A DNA stretch of 64,000 nucleotides, taken from contig JAUVFR010000002.1 in NCBI GenBank assembly GCA_030594205.1, positions 1-64,000 on the forward strand. The letters run 5' to 3'. Every line of letters starts with the position of its first letter. Position 1 is the stretch's first letter. Under the pieces are notes generated by a model that saw only the letters and a list, made by a program, of their open reading frames with translations, ran no database searches and was not told the DNA's origin. Positions 49,903 through 58,473 of the stretch are shown here, in pieces. Both the position numbers and the translations under genes were made by a program. Origin of the DNA: Methanobacteriota archaeon. GTDB taxonomy: Archaea > Thermoplasmatota > Thermoplasmata > RBG-16-68-12 > JAJISG01.

Positions 49903-50901
49903 ATGGGAATGGTCTTCAGCCGAGGGCAGGCTGGCTATGGTGTCCCCGGGGCGACCTGGCCCCAACCGTCAACGCTAACCCTACGCGACGATCGGCGTGG
50001 TGTCTATCGATTCGACCCGCGCTTGGAAGACTTCGCCTCACTCCGAAGGAAGGGGCCCTATTCGTTCTGGGGCTCCATGAAGTACACCTTCCTCCTCTCC
50101 CTCATGCTGTGGTGGATCCCCCTCTTTGGCCCCATGATCGCCGGCTACGTCGGCGGTCGAAAGGCCGGGAACCAGTGGAGGGGGGCCCTGGCCGCCGTCA
50201 TCCCGGTGGTGGCCATCTGGATCATCTCCCTGATCGTCATCAGCTCCGCGGAGTTCCCCGAGCTGCAGAACCTCTTCACCCTGCCGGCCTTCATCCTATA
50301 CGGCTTCGGGACGATCATTCCTCCCATCGCCCCGTACATGCACTTCCTGGTGGACTACCTCACGGCCTTCGTGGTGGCCCTCCAGCAGACCGCCGTGATG
50401 GGCTTCAACGGCTACCTTGTCACGATCATCTTCGCCTACATCGGTGGTCTCGTGGCCGCCCAGGTGTACCAGGAGCGCAAGGTCCAGGCGGAGGAGGAGC
50501 CCGTCCCGGTGACTTACCAGGTGAACGCGCCCCCCGTGGCCGCTGTGCAACCGGTGCAGCAGGTCCCGTTGATGCCCGCCGTCGCCCCGGCCTGGTACGG
50601 CGTCCATGGCGAGCAGTACGACCAATACCGGCGCATCCCTCTCGTTTCGCCCTACGAGCGGGAGGAGGAGTATTACGAGCCTCCCCGTCGCGCCCCACGG
50701 ACGCCTCGCTGGTTCCGTCGGCAGCCGCCGCCGCCACCCGAGGAGGCCTACGAGCCCCGAGAGCCCTACGAGCCGGAGGCCGAGACCCGTCCGAGGCAGG
50801 AGTCCCCCTCCCGCCGTCGCGGGCGCCGGTTGCGGCAGGAGGACCTTATTCGCCGATTGGTGGACCGGGCCCTCCGCGACTTCAACCAGGCCACACGTTG
50901 A
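49903..50901 (+). CDS. membrane protein with charged, proline-rich C terminus
   Basis: A 332-residue protein. Residues 1-60 are hydrophilic; about four membrane helices follow (65-82, 98-120, 128-150 and 160-190); residues 195-332 are cytoplasmic and rich in Pro, Tyr, Glu and Arg, ending in a basic helix (RQEDLIRRLVDRALRDF). I do not recognise the family. The start at 49903 is chosen by TATA box and ribosome-binding site. The TFS gene begins 61 bp downstream. Confidence 0.65.
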   Translation: MGMVFSRGQAGYGVPGATWPQPSTLTLRDDRRGVYRFDPRLEDFASLRRKGPYSFWGSMKYTFLLSLMLWWIPLFGPMIAGYVGGRKAGNQWRGALAAVIPVVAIWIISLIVISSAEFPELQNLFTLPAFILYGFGTIIPPIAPYMHFLVDYLTAFVVALQQTAVMGFNGYLVTIIFAYIGGLVAAQVYQERKVQAEEEPVPVTYQVNAPPVAAVQPVQQVPLMPAVAPAWYGVHGEQYDQYRRIPLVSPYEREEEYYEPPRRAPRTPRWFRRQPPPPPEEAYEPREPYEPEAETRPRQESPSRRRGRRLRQEDLIRRLVDRALRDFNQATR

Positions 50902-50962
50902 TTATCATGGAACGGGACCCAGTGGGAAAGTTTCTTACCCGAGCCTCTCGTGGCATCCGCCG

Positions 50963-51280
50963 ATGTTCTGCCCGAAATGCGGCTCGCTGATGTACCCCCA
51001 CGGGGGCAAACTCGTCTGTCACAAGGAGGGCTGTGGCTTCGAACGCGGCATGACCGCAAAGGACAGCGCGATGTCCCGGGTCCTGACCGAGGCCCTGGAG
51101 CCGCCGGAACCGCTGGTGTTGGACGAGATCGCAGGGGCCCTCCCCCGAACCCGCATCGAGTGTCCGAAGTGTGGGAATTTCGAGGCGATGTGGTACATGC
51201 GGCAGACCCGATCCTCGGACGAACCGGAGACGCGGATTTACCGATGCACCAGCTGTAGTCACACCTGGCGGGAGTACTGA
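50963..51280 (+). CDS. tfs: transcription elongation factor TFS
   Basis: A 105-residue archaeal TFIIS-like factor that stimulates transcript cleavage by stalled RNA polymerase. N-terminal zinc ribbon: FCPKCGSLMYP and CHKEGCGFE; C-terminal zinc ribbon: CPKCGNFEAMWYMRQTRSSDEPETRIYRCTSC (positions about 69-100), with the catalytic acidic pair DE in SSDEPET. Length matches the family. The start at 50963 gives the canonical N terminus. The pcna gene follows after a promoter. Confidence 0.95.
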   Translation: MFCPKCGSLMYPHGGKLVCHKEGCGFERGMTAKDSAMSRVLTEALEPPEPLVLDEIAGALPRTRIECPKCGNFEAMWYMRQTRSSDEPETRIYRCTSCSHTWREY

Positions 51281-51330
51281 GGAAGACCCGCCCGGCGCGT
51301 TTTCCTGCGTCTCTTGGGGCGCCCCGCCAT

Positions 51331-51340
51331 AGGTTTAATA
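51331..51340 (+). promoter_or_regulatory. TATA box of pcna
   Basis: aggtttaata gives a good TATA box about 36-45 nt before the ATG at 51376. Confidence 0.55.
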
Positions 51341-51375
51341 TCGCCGTGGGTTTAGGAAGGCGACTGGGGGAGCCG

Positions 51376-52113
51376 ATGTTCAGCGCCAAGATTCGTTCCG
51401 AGGTTCTCAAGGAGATCACCGACGTCATTTCTACCCTCGTCGACGAGGCCAAGTTCAACCTGGCGGCCGACTCCCTCACCGTCCGGGCGGTTGACCCCGC
51501 CCACGTGGCCATGGTAGACATGACTATCGGGAAGGACGCCTTCGAGGACTTCAAGGCGGACGAGGGCGAGCTGGGGTTGGACCTAGACAAGATCAAGGAG
51601 GTTCTCCGCCTCGCCCGCGCGGGGGACGTCATCAGCCTGGAGCACGACGAGGACCGGAACCGTCTCGTGGTCCGGGTTGGGAACATCACCCGCCACATGG
51701 CCCTGGTGGATACGGCGGGCATGTCCGACCCGAAGGTCCCCAACCTCGACCTGCCGGCCAAGCTCGTCGTGCGGACGGACGAGCTGCGTCAGGGCATCAA
51801 GGCGTCGGAGAGCGTGTCGGACCACATCGCCCTCTTGGCCACCCCCGACGGCTTCGAGATGGTCTCTGAGGGGGATGCGGATTCGGTGCGTCTGGATCTC
51901 CCCAAGGATCTCCTAGACGAGCTGCAGTCCAAGGAAAAGGTCCGGTCCCTCTTCCCACTGGATTACTTCTCCAACATGGTGAAGGCGCTGAGCAGCGCCA
52001 AGACGGTCACGATCTTCCTCGGCAACGACTACCCCGTCCGCATCGAGTTTGGGCTGGCGGGGGATGCTGGCAATGCTACTTTCCTCTTGGCTCCCCGCAT
52101 CGAGAGTGAATAG
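51376..52113 (+). CDS. pcn: DNA polymerase sliding clamp PCNA
   Basis: A 245-residue clamp. It encircles DNA as a trimer and tethers replicative polymerases and other PIP-box proteins. Recognised by FSAKIRSEVLKEITDVI, the interdomain region near LDLPAKLVVRTDEL (about 125-135), PLDYFSNMVKAL and the C-terminal FLLAPRIESE. Length is typical for archaeal PCNA. The ATG at 51376 is chosen by homology; an upstream in-frame start at 51346 is unlikely. A LAGLIDADG endonuclease gene follows about 80 bp downstream. Confidence 0.96.
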   Translation: MFSAKIRSEVLKEITDVISTLVDEAKFNLAADSLTVRAVDPAHVAMVDMTIGKDAFEDFKADEGELGLDLDKIKEVLRLARAGDVISLEHDEDRNRLVVRVGNITRHMALVDTAGMSDPKVPNLDLPAKLVVRTDELRQGIKASESVSDHIALLATPDGFEMVSEGDADSVRLDLPKDLLDELQSKEKVRSLFPLDYFSNMVKALSSAKTVTIFLGNDYPVRIEFGLAGDAGNATFLLAPRIESE

Positions 52114-52194
52114 AGATAGCACGTATCACGGTTGCTAGACGCAGTGTGCGTACAGCGAGAACCCACTTCATGAGGAATTGAGCGTGTTATCTTC

Positions 52195-53196
52195 GTGGAA
52201 GAGGAGGAGGTTCATGCCTATGCCGCAGGTGTCCTCGATAGTGACGGATACTTCACGATCGTGAGGGACGCGTCCTTCAATCCATTTTCCCCCTACTATC
52301 GAGTGAAGATGGGGATTAAACAGCTGTGGCCGGGGCAGAGCTTGCGCTTCATCTCCGGTGTCCTCGGAGGGCGCGTTGCCATTGAGAGACGAGCCCCGGG
52401 ACAGAGGACCATGGCAAGGTGGGAGCTGTACAATGAAGATGCGAGGGCTGCTATTGTTCGTGTTGTGGGTTGTCTTCTGGTGAAGAGAAGGCAAGCCATC
52501 CTGCTCCTTTGGACTCAGAATCTGTTGGCCGACGGGAGCGCGCCATATGGGACCACTCGGGATCGCGTAGAGCTGTATCGAAACGCGGTCCAGATGCTGA
52601 ATCGCGGCCGCCATCCAACGTCGACCATGACCACGAGAGGAGGAGCGTCTCTCCAGCAGGCTCACAGCACTGCGGAAGACCAGCGGAACCCACCACGGAT
52701 TGCATACCTTGCAGGAGTGATGGACAGCGATGGTTATTTCAAGATGGAGAAACGGCGAGTGAAGGGCATGATCAATCCATTCTATCGCATCAAAATCGGA
52801 GCAGGACAGGTGGCACCGTCTCCCGCCATCGATCTCCTCGCGGAGACCTTTGGTGGCAGGATTCGCGTTCGTGGTGACGGGCGCAAGGGGCATCGTCCGA
52901 TAGCCCATTGGGGCCTCTTCGATAAGTCGGCCGTCCCTGCCCTCGAGGCTCTCCTCCCCTACCTCGTCATCAAGGCCCCGCAGGCTCGCCTTCTTCTCCA
53001 GCTGCGGGAACTCAAGGCCCGAGGCAAGCTCGGTATCACTGAGTGGACCCACAAGACCCGCTGGCACCGTCCCATCAAGATGCGCAAGCGCTGTTACTCG
53101 AAGGCACAGGTCCGCGCCTTCGACCGCCTTTATCGCACCGTGAAGGCCCTGCACGCGGACAGTCCGCCGTTGACCCTACCTCAGCCCCCGGACTAG
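52195..53196 (+). CDS. LAGLIDADG homing endonuclease (pcna-linked)
   Basis: A 333-residue two-motif endonuclease: YAAGVLDSDGYF (residues 9-20) and YLAGVMDSDGYF (about 170-181), each with the catalytic aspartates. The two halves are related repeats separated by a long linker, as in single-chain enzymes. The start is a GTG at 52195, and a TATA-like element precedes it. It is free-standing, with no intein or intron in pcna, so it may be a solo endonuclease gene or the relic of a mobile insertion. Confidence 0.85.
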   Translation: MEEEEVHAYAAGVLDSDGYFTIVRDASFNPFSPYYRVKMGIKQLWPGQSLRFISGVLGGRVAIERRAPGQRTMARWELYNEDARAAIVRVVGCLLVKRRQAILLLWTQNLLADGSAPYGTTRDRVELYRNAVQMLNRGRHPTSTMTTRGGASLQQAHSTAEDQRNPPRIAYLAGVMDSDGYFKMEKRRVKGMINPFYRIKIGAGQVAPSPAIDLLAETFGGRIRVRGDGRKGHRPIAHWGLFDKSAVPALEALLPYLVIKAPQARLLLQLRELKARGKLGITEWTHKTRWHRPIKMRKRCYSKAQVRAFDRLYRTVKALHADSPPLTLPQPPD

Positions 53197-53211
53197 ACAC
53201 GCGCCCCCTCC

Positions 53212-53826
53212 TCACCGGTTCTTCGCCACGATGTCGCTGAGGATGTCCGCCACGTCCTCGCAGTAGTCCGTGGCCTCCTCCATCTTCTCGTAGATCTCCT
53301 TGAGCTTGATGACCCGGATCGCGTCGCCCGATTCGAAGAGGGCGGCCACGGCCTCGTTCATCACCTCGTCCGCCTGGTTCTCCAGGTCGTTGACCTCCAC
53401 GGCGAGTTGTTCCACCTCCGATCCCCGGGCGGGGTCCTCCACCCGGTCCAGCGCCTCCCGCAGCTTCCCCGTGGACGCCACGATGATGTCCGCCAGCCGC
53501 CGCATGGCGTCGTCGGCCGCCTCCACCCCGTAGAGATCCAAGCGGCGGATCGTGGCATAGAGCATGTCGATGACGTCGTCCAGCCGGCTGGCCAGTCCTC
53601 GCAGGTCCTCGCGCTCGATGGGGGTCACGAAGGTGTCGTTGAGCGCCTCGTGGAGCGCGTGGACGATGGCGTCTGCCTTGTGCTCCAGGTCCTCCATGGT
53701 CGCCCGGCGGCCGGTCAGGTCCTCGAACTCCTCCATGAGGCCCTGCAGGGCCTCCGCCATCGCCTGGGCGATGCCCGCCTCCTCCTGAAGGAGGCTGAAG
53801 AATCCCTGCTCCTCCTGCCGGGGCAC
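53212..53826 (-). CDS. DUF47/PhoU-like protein 1
   Basis: A 204-residue helical protein of the DUF47 (TIGR00153) family. It reads as a helical bundle (GIAQAMAEALQGLMEEFEDL, HALHEALNDTFVTPIEREDLRGL, DVIDMLYATIRRLDLYG) with acidic residues similar to PhoU metal sites. Family members sit with Pit phosphate transporters. The start is a GTG at 53826 (VPRQEEQGFF), 4 bp after the upstream stop; an in-frame TTG at 53850 is the alternative. Last gene of the ABC transporter operon. Confidence 0.82.
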   Translation of the reverse strand: MPRQEEQGFFSLLQEEAGIAQAMAEALQGLMEEFEDLTGRRATMEDLEHKADAIVHALHEALNDTFVTPIEREDLRGLASRLDDVIDMLYATIRRLDLYGVEAADDAMRRLADIIVASTGKLREALDRVEDPARGSEVEQLAVEVNDLENQADEVMNEAVAALFESGDAIRVIKLKEIYEKMEEATDYCEDVADILSDIVAKNR

Positions 53827-53830
53827 CCCC

Positions 53831-54502
53831 TCACCTCCCCCCCAGGACAAGGATCAGAAGCTGGTCCGCCGCCTCCTTGGCGGTGTCCGCCGCCGCCTCG
53901 ATCCCGTTTACGATGTCCATGAGGAGGGCCATGGCGCGGGGGTCCGGAGAGGAGCGGATGAGCTTCCGCTTGAGCTCAAAGTACTCCCCGTCGATCTTGT
54001 GCTCCAGCCGGTTGACTTCCTCCCGTCGGTCCAGGACCACCTTCTCCTCCTGCCCGAAGGCGTCCACCGCGCCCTTCAGCGCCCGGGTCGTGTCCACCAG
54101 GTCCTTCGTCATCTCCTTCAGTCCCACCCAGAAGGGCTGGGGGACGCGGCGTTGCCACTCTAGGAGGAGCTGCAGGTTCAGCCCCGCCTGCTTCACGTAG
54201 TCCGAGATGTCGTCTACCCGACGCACGAGGAGGAGGAGGTCCTCCCGCTGCTTCGGCTCGAGGTCCCCCCGGGCCAGGGTCCGGAAGAGATCCACCTCCA
54301 GGTTGTCCGCCGCTTTCTCGTTCATGTCCAACCGGGCCAGGGCCCGGCGGATGCGGGTCCGGTCGTTCCGGAGGCAATGGCCCAGGGCGGCGTCTAGGTC
54401 CTGCGTGGAGTCCAGGACCTTCGTGAGGTGCTCCCTCACCTGCTTCGCCGCGGTGGACTCCCGCCGTCGGAGGAGCCACCCGGTCAACGGCCTCTCACTC
54501 AA
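53831..54502 (-). CDS. DUF47/PhoU-like protein 2
   Basis: A 223-residue DUF47-type helical protein, distantly similar to its neighbour. Motifs such as LVRRVDDISDYVKQAGLNLQLL and the acidic, histidine-containing NRLEHKIDGEYFELKR are typical. The start overlaps the ATPase gene by 8 bp. Two such proteins next to an ABC importer suggest phosphate or oxyanion control rather than the Pit pairing, but no phosphate-specific motif is seen. Confidence 0.82.
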   Translation of the reverse strand: MSERPLTGWLLRRRESTAAKQVREHLTKVLDSTQDLDAALGHCLRNDRTRIRRALARLDMNEKAADNLEVDLFRTLARGDLEPKQREDLLLLVRRVDDISDYVKQAGLNLQLLLEWQRRVPQPFWVGLKEMTKDLVDTTRALKGAVDAFGQEEKVVLDRREEVNRLEHKIDGEYFELKRKLIRSSPDPRAMALLMDIVNGIEAAADTAKEAADQLLILVLGGR

Positions 54503-55595
54503 GCTTCAACGCCTCCCCCAGACCCTCGTACGGTCTCCCGTAGAGGAGCATGTTGTCGGGATTGAATTCCACGATAGCATCCTCCGATACCTTAAACCTT
54601 TCATGGGCGAGGGGCAGGTCCACGAAGATCCGGTCCCCGGTGGCTAGGCGGACGACGTAGCGGAGTTCGGAACCCAGGAAGATCTCCCCCTCCACCCGTC
54701 CCGGCAGGGTGTTCGTGGCGGTGGGGTCGCGGCCCAGTTCGAGGTACTCGGGCCGCCAGGCCAGCACCACGGGGTCCTCGGGCGCGTACCCTCCGTCCGG
54801 CACCCAGAGGTACTGCTCCCCTCGCAGGGCGACCTGTATCAGCCCCTCCCGTCTGCGCGTCACGACGCCTTCGAGGAAGTTGTTCTCCCCCACGAAGTTG
54901 GAGGTGAAGATCTCCTTCGGTGCCTCGTACAGCTGGCGTGGGGTTCCGTCCTCGACGATGCGGCCAGCCCGCATGACCACCACACGGTCGGCGACGCTCA
55001 GGGCCTCCTCCTGGTCGTGGGTCACGTGGACGGCCGTGAGGCCGAGTTCCCTCACCAGACGCCGGAGCTGGTAGCGTAACTCCACCCGGACGCGCGAGTC
55101 CAGGGCGGACAGGGGCTCGTCCAGGATGAGGAGGTCGGCCTGGTTGGCCAGGGCCCGGGCCAGGGCCGCTTTCTGCTGCGCCCCCCCGCTGAGTTCTCCG
55201 GGGAAGAACCCCGCTTGATTCAGGAGGTCCACGAGCTCCAGCACCTCCCGCCCCACGCGTTCCATCTCCTGGGGGGGCCGACCCCGCACCCAGGGGCCGT
55301 ATGTGGCGTTCTGCTTCACGGTCAGGTGGGGGAAGAGGACGATGTTCTGGAAGACGTAGCCCAGCTCCCGATCCTCTAGGGCGATGGGAAGGACGTCGCG
55401 CCCGTCGACCAAGACCTGCCCGGAGGTGGGGGGCCAGATCCCGGCGATGATCTTGATGAGGGTGGTCTTGCCGCAGCCACTGGGACCGAGAATGGCCAGG
55501 TACTCGCCGGCCGCGACCTCCAGGTCGACGCGGTCGACGGCGAGGATGTCCCCGAACCGCTTCGTGACCTGGCGCAGTTCAATCCGGGGCATCAT
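54495..55595 (-). CDS. ABC transporter ATP-binding protein 2
   Basis: A 366-residue ABC ATPase with Walker A GPSGCGKTT (about 41-49), Q-loop, LSGG signature (LSGGAQQKAALARAL), Walker B LLILDEPLSALD and H-loop HVTHDQEEALS. A C-terminal domain (about 245-366) resembles the TOBE fold of importers for iron, sulfate, spermidine or thiamine. The start is an ATG overlapping the upstream stop in ATGA. It pairs with the neighbouring paralogue to make a likely heterodimeric importer motor. Confidence 0.88.
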   Translation of the reverse strand: MMPRIELRQVTKRFGDILAVDRVDLEVAAGEYLAILGPSGCGKTTLIKIIAGIWPPTSGQVLVDGRDVLPIALEDRELGYVFQNIVLFPHLTVKQNATYGPWVRGRPPQEMERVGREVLELVDLLNQAGFFPGELSGGAQQKAALARALANQADLLILDEPLSALDSRVRVELRYQLRRLVRELGLTAVHVTHDQEEALSVADRVVVMRAGRIVEDGTPRQLYEAPKEIFTSNFVGENNFLEGVVTRRREGLIQVALRGEQYLWVPDGGYAPEDPVVLAWRPEYLELGRDPTATNTLPGRVEGEIFLGSELRYVVRLATGDRIFVDLPLAHERFKVSEDAIVEFNPDNMLLYGRPYEGLGEALKLE

Positions 55596-56695
55596 TCCAC
55601 CTCCAGGGCCGGGGCCAGCCCTCCCGGCGGGTGCGGGTAGAGGCGGCCGTACCCGCGCGGGAAGGAGAAGGTGACGCGCTGCCCCTCCTGGAACGCCGCG
55701 GCGTCGACGGAAGACACTTTCACCTTCGCCTCGTCCAGTCCCTCCAGAGTGACCTCCAAGGTCGTCCGCTTGCCTCCGAACAGGATGCGTTGCACGACCG
55801 CAGGGATGGCGTTCTCCCCGTCCCCGTTGAGGGAGAGACCACACCGGTCAATCTTGACGCCCACCAAGACGGCCTCCCCCACGTCCCCGTCGACGCGATC
55901 CACGGCCAGACGGCGACCATTCCGGAGCTGGACGGTGGTGGTCTGCTCCGCCCTTTCCACGACCGTCCCCTCGAAGAAGTTGGCCTCCCCCACAAAGTGG
56001 GCGACGAACGGATCCGCCGCCTCCTCGTACACGGCCCGAGGTCGATCGTGCTGGCGCACGCGGCCCTTTCGAAGGACGAGGATGCGATCCGCGACGCTCA
56101 GGGCTTCCTCCTGGTCGTGGGTCACGTGCAGGGTGGTGATGCCCAGCTGCGTGGCCAGGTCCTTCAGCTCCCGACGCAGCTCGATGCGCAGGCGGGCGTC
56201 CAGGGCGCGGAGGGGCTCGTCGAGTAGGAGAACCCCCGCATTCGTCGCCAGGGCGCGCGAGAGGGCGGCTCGTTGCTGCATGCCCCCGCTGAGTTCCCGG
56301 GGGTAGGAGGCGCGCCGTTCGAAGAGGCGCACCAGGTCCAGCATTTCCCGTCCCACGGTCTCGATGCGATCGGGGGGCCACCCCCGGACGCTCGGGCCGA
56401 AGGTCGCGTTCTCCCAGACGGTGAGATGGTTGAACAGGGAGTAGGTCTGGGGCAGATAGGCGATGCCTCGGTCCTCCGGAGCGATGCGGTCCAGGGAGCG
56501 ACCGTCGAGGGAGAGATGGCCTCGGTCGGGGCGCAGGAGCCCGGCGATCACCCGGAGGAGGGTGGTCTTCCCGGCCCCGGTGGGTCCGAGGATGACGAGG
56601 TACTCCCCGTCCTCCACCTCCAGGTTCACCTCGTCGAGGGCCACGAGGTCCCCGAAGGTTTTGCGGATGCCCTGGAGCTCCAGACGGGGCATCAC
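55592..56695 (-). CDS. ABC transporter ATP-binding protein 1
   Basis: A 367-residue ABC ATPase. Walker A GPTGAGKTTLLRVIAG (about 41-56), Q-loop YLPQTYSLFNHLT, LSGGMQQRAALSRAL, Walker B LLLDEPLRALD, H-loop HVTHDQEEALS. The C-terminal TOBE-like part (about 240-360) is present. It overlaps both neighbours by 4 bp, so permease, ATPase 1 and ATPase 2 are translationally coupled. Confidence 0.88.
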   Translation of the reverse strand: MMPRLELQGIRKTFGDLVALDEVNLEVEDGEYLVILGPTGAGKTTLLRVIAGLLRPDRGHLSLDGRSLDRIAPEDRGIAYLPQTYSLFNHLTVWENATFGPSVRGWPPDRIETVGREMLDLVRLFERRASYPRELSGGMQQRAALSRALATNAGVLLLDEPLRALDARLRIELRRELKDLATQLGITTLHVTHDQEEALSVADRILVLRKGRVRQHDRPRAVYEEAADPFVAHFVGEANFFEGTVVERAEQTTTVQLRNGRRLAVDRVDGDVGEAVLVGVKIDRCGLSLNGDGENAIPAVVQRILFGGKRTTLEVTLEGLDEAKVKVSSVDAAAFQEGQRVTFSFPRGYGRLYPHPPGGLAPALEVE

Positions 56696-58425
56696 CGCGC
56701 CCTCCAGGCCAGGTACCGCATGAGGAGCATGGCCGTCGCCGAGACCGCCATGAGGATCACGGTCGCGAGGGCGGCGGCGTAATAGTTGGGATTCGCGGGA
56801 TCAAGAAGGCTCACGATGAACACAGGGGCCGTGACGATCGCGGTCCCCGCGACGGCCAGGGTGGCGCCGGTCTCCCCGACGCTCCGGGTGAAGGCCATGA
56901 TGGCCCCGGCCAAAATGGCCGGCTTGATCAGGGGGAAGGTTACGCGGCGGAAGCCCTGCAGGGGCTTCGCTCCGAGGCTCCGTGCCGTCTCCTCCAGGGC
57001 GGGGTCCAGACCCTCCAGGGCGCCCACGACGTTCCGGACGATGAAGGGGAAGGTGAAGGCTACGTGCGCGAGGGTGACCAGGAAGAGCAGATTCGGCACC
57101 GGGGCAAACCGCAGTTGGTCAAAGAAGAGGAAGAGAGAGATGCCGAGTGCAGCGCTGGGCACCACGTAGGGGACGCTCACGAGGACGTCCAGGATGCGCT
57201 TGACGCGCGGGGAACCCCGGCGGACGATGAGAATAGCCATGGGGACGCCGAGGGCAAGGTCGATGGCCGTCGCTATCCCCGCGATGAGGAAAGAGAGGGC
57301 GATGCTGAGGTAAAAGACGCCGAAATCCGTCGGCTGGGGCGCGGTAATGACGAGGAAGCCGATGAGGAAGAAGGAGGGGATGAGGACGGCCAGGATCAGG
57401 AAGGCGAAGGAGGAGAGGTCCCGGATCTTCGGGACCGCGCCTCGACTCAGACGCCGTTCCCAGATAGGGAAGATTCTCCGAAAGGGGATGTGGGCCCGTG
57501 TGGAGAGCAGTTTCACAACCGCAAGGAGGCCGAGGGCGGAGATGATCATGATGACAGCCACGAGGGCCAGGCCGGCCGTAAGCTCCGCCGCCACGTCCTG
57601 GCATGCCGCCATCCCGCGGAGGGCGCTCCAGGCCCCGATGAGGGCCGTGCCGGAGAGATCGCCTGATGCTGTACAGGTCGCCGGGTCGGTGCTGAAGCGC
57701 CCAATCGTGGTCAGGGCAGCCACGACGCCACCCGTGTCGCTAAGGGCCTTGGCCAGGACGAGGATGGCCCCGGTGGCGATGCCCGATCGGAAGAGGGGGA
57801 GAGTCACGGTCCGGGCGGCCGTGAGGCGGCTCGCCCCGGAGGCCCGGGCGGCCGTCTCGTACTCGATGTCGATTTCCTCCAGGATTGCGGCCAGGGAGCG
57901 GACCATGTACGGGAAGGTGGTTGTGAAGTGAAGGAGGACGAGGATGACGAACCCGGTCGAGACGAGACCGAGGGCGCCGAAGGGTTTGTCGGCCGCCATA
58001 AGGAAAGGCGTCACCCCCCAGAAGAGGGCCACCGAGAACCCCAAGCCGGCCGTAGGAACGGCCAACGGGAGGTCGATCAGCGTGTTAACGAAGCTCTTCC
58101 CGGGGACCCGTCGTCGCACGAGGAACCAAGCGAGGGGGAGTCCGAAGACCAGGTCCACGAGGGTGACGATGATGGCCACCTGGTAGGAGAGAAGAACCGC
58201 ACCGCCGATCTGGCCCAGGGCCCCCGGCTGGATCCGGAGAAGGCTCAGGATGTCGGGGAACCCGGTGAAGATATAGGTCAGGACGAAGAGGGTGGGGAGC
58301 AGGACGAAAATGAAGAAGTAGGTGAGGACGCCACCGTACCAACCTGCGATGACGGGCCGCCGAGAGAGGAAGTTCAGGGCGCGCCTTCGGAGTGGAGTCC
58401 CCCCCTCTTGCCCTTCCCCCAACAT
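56692..58425 (-). CDS. fused two-domain ABC transporter permease (ThiP/FbpB-like)
   Basis: A 577-residue integral membrane protein with about 12 helices in two halves. Each half carries an EAA-type cytoplasmic motif: YETAARASGASRLTAARTVTLPL (near 200-220) and LEETARSLGAKPLQGFRRVTFPL (near 490-512). This is the layout of FbpB/ThiP-type permeases for iron(III), thiamine or similar substrates. No substrate-binding protein is in the window, so the substrate is unknown. First gene of the five-gene operon, just after the SRP54 gene on the minus strand. Confidence 0.87.
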   Translation of the reverse strand: MLGEGQEGGTPLRRRALNFLSRRPVIAGWYGGVLTYFFIFVLLPTLFVLTYIFTGFPDILSLLRIQPGALGQIGGAVLLSYQVAIIVTLVDLVFGLPLAWFLVRRRVPGKSFVNTLIDLPLAVPTAGLGFSVALFWGVTPFLMAADKPFGALGLVSTGFVILVLLHFTTTFPYMVRSLAAILEEIDIEYETAARASGASRLTAARTVTLPLFRSGIATGAILVLAKALSDTGGVVAALTTIGRFSTDPATCTASGDLSGTALIGAWSALRGMAACQDVAAELTAGLALVAVIMIISALGLLAVVKLLSTRAHIPFRRIFPIWERRLSRGAVPKIRDLSSFAFLILAVLIPSFFLIGFLVITAPQPTDFGVFYLSIALSFLIAGIATAIDLALGVPMAILIVRRGSPRVKRILDVLVSVPYVVPSAALGISLFLFFDQLRFAPVPNLLFLVTLAHVAFTFPFIVRNVVGALEGLDPALEETARSLGAKPLQGFRRVTFPLIKPAILAGAIMAFTRSVGETGATLAVAGTAIVTAPVFIVSLLDPANPNYYAAALATVILMAVSATAMLLMRYLAWRAR

Positions 58426-58473
58426 CCGTTTCCGGTGGTCCGCAACTGGCAGGGGCGTTAAAGGGTTTGCCCG

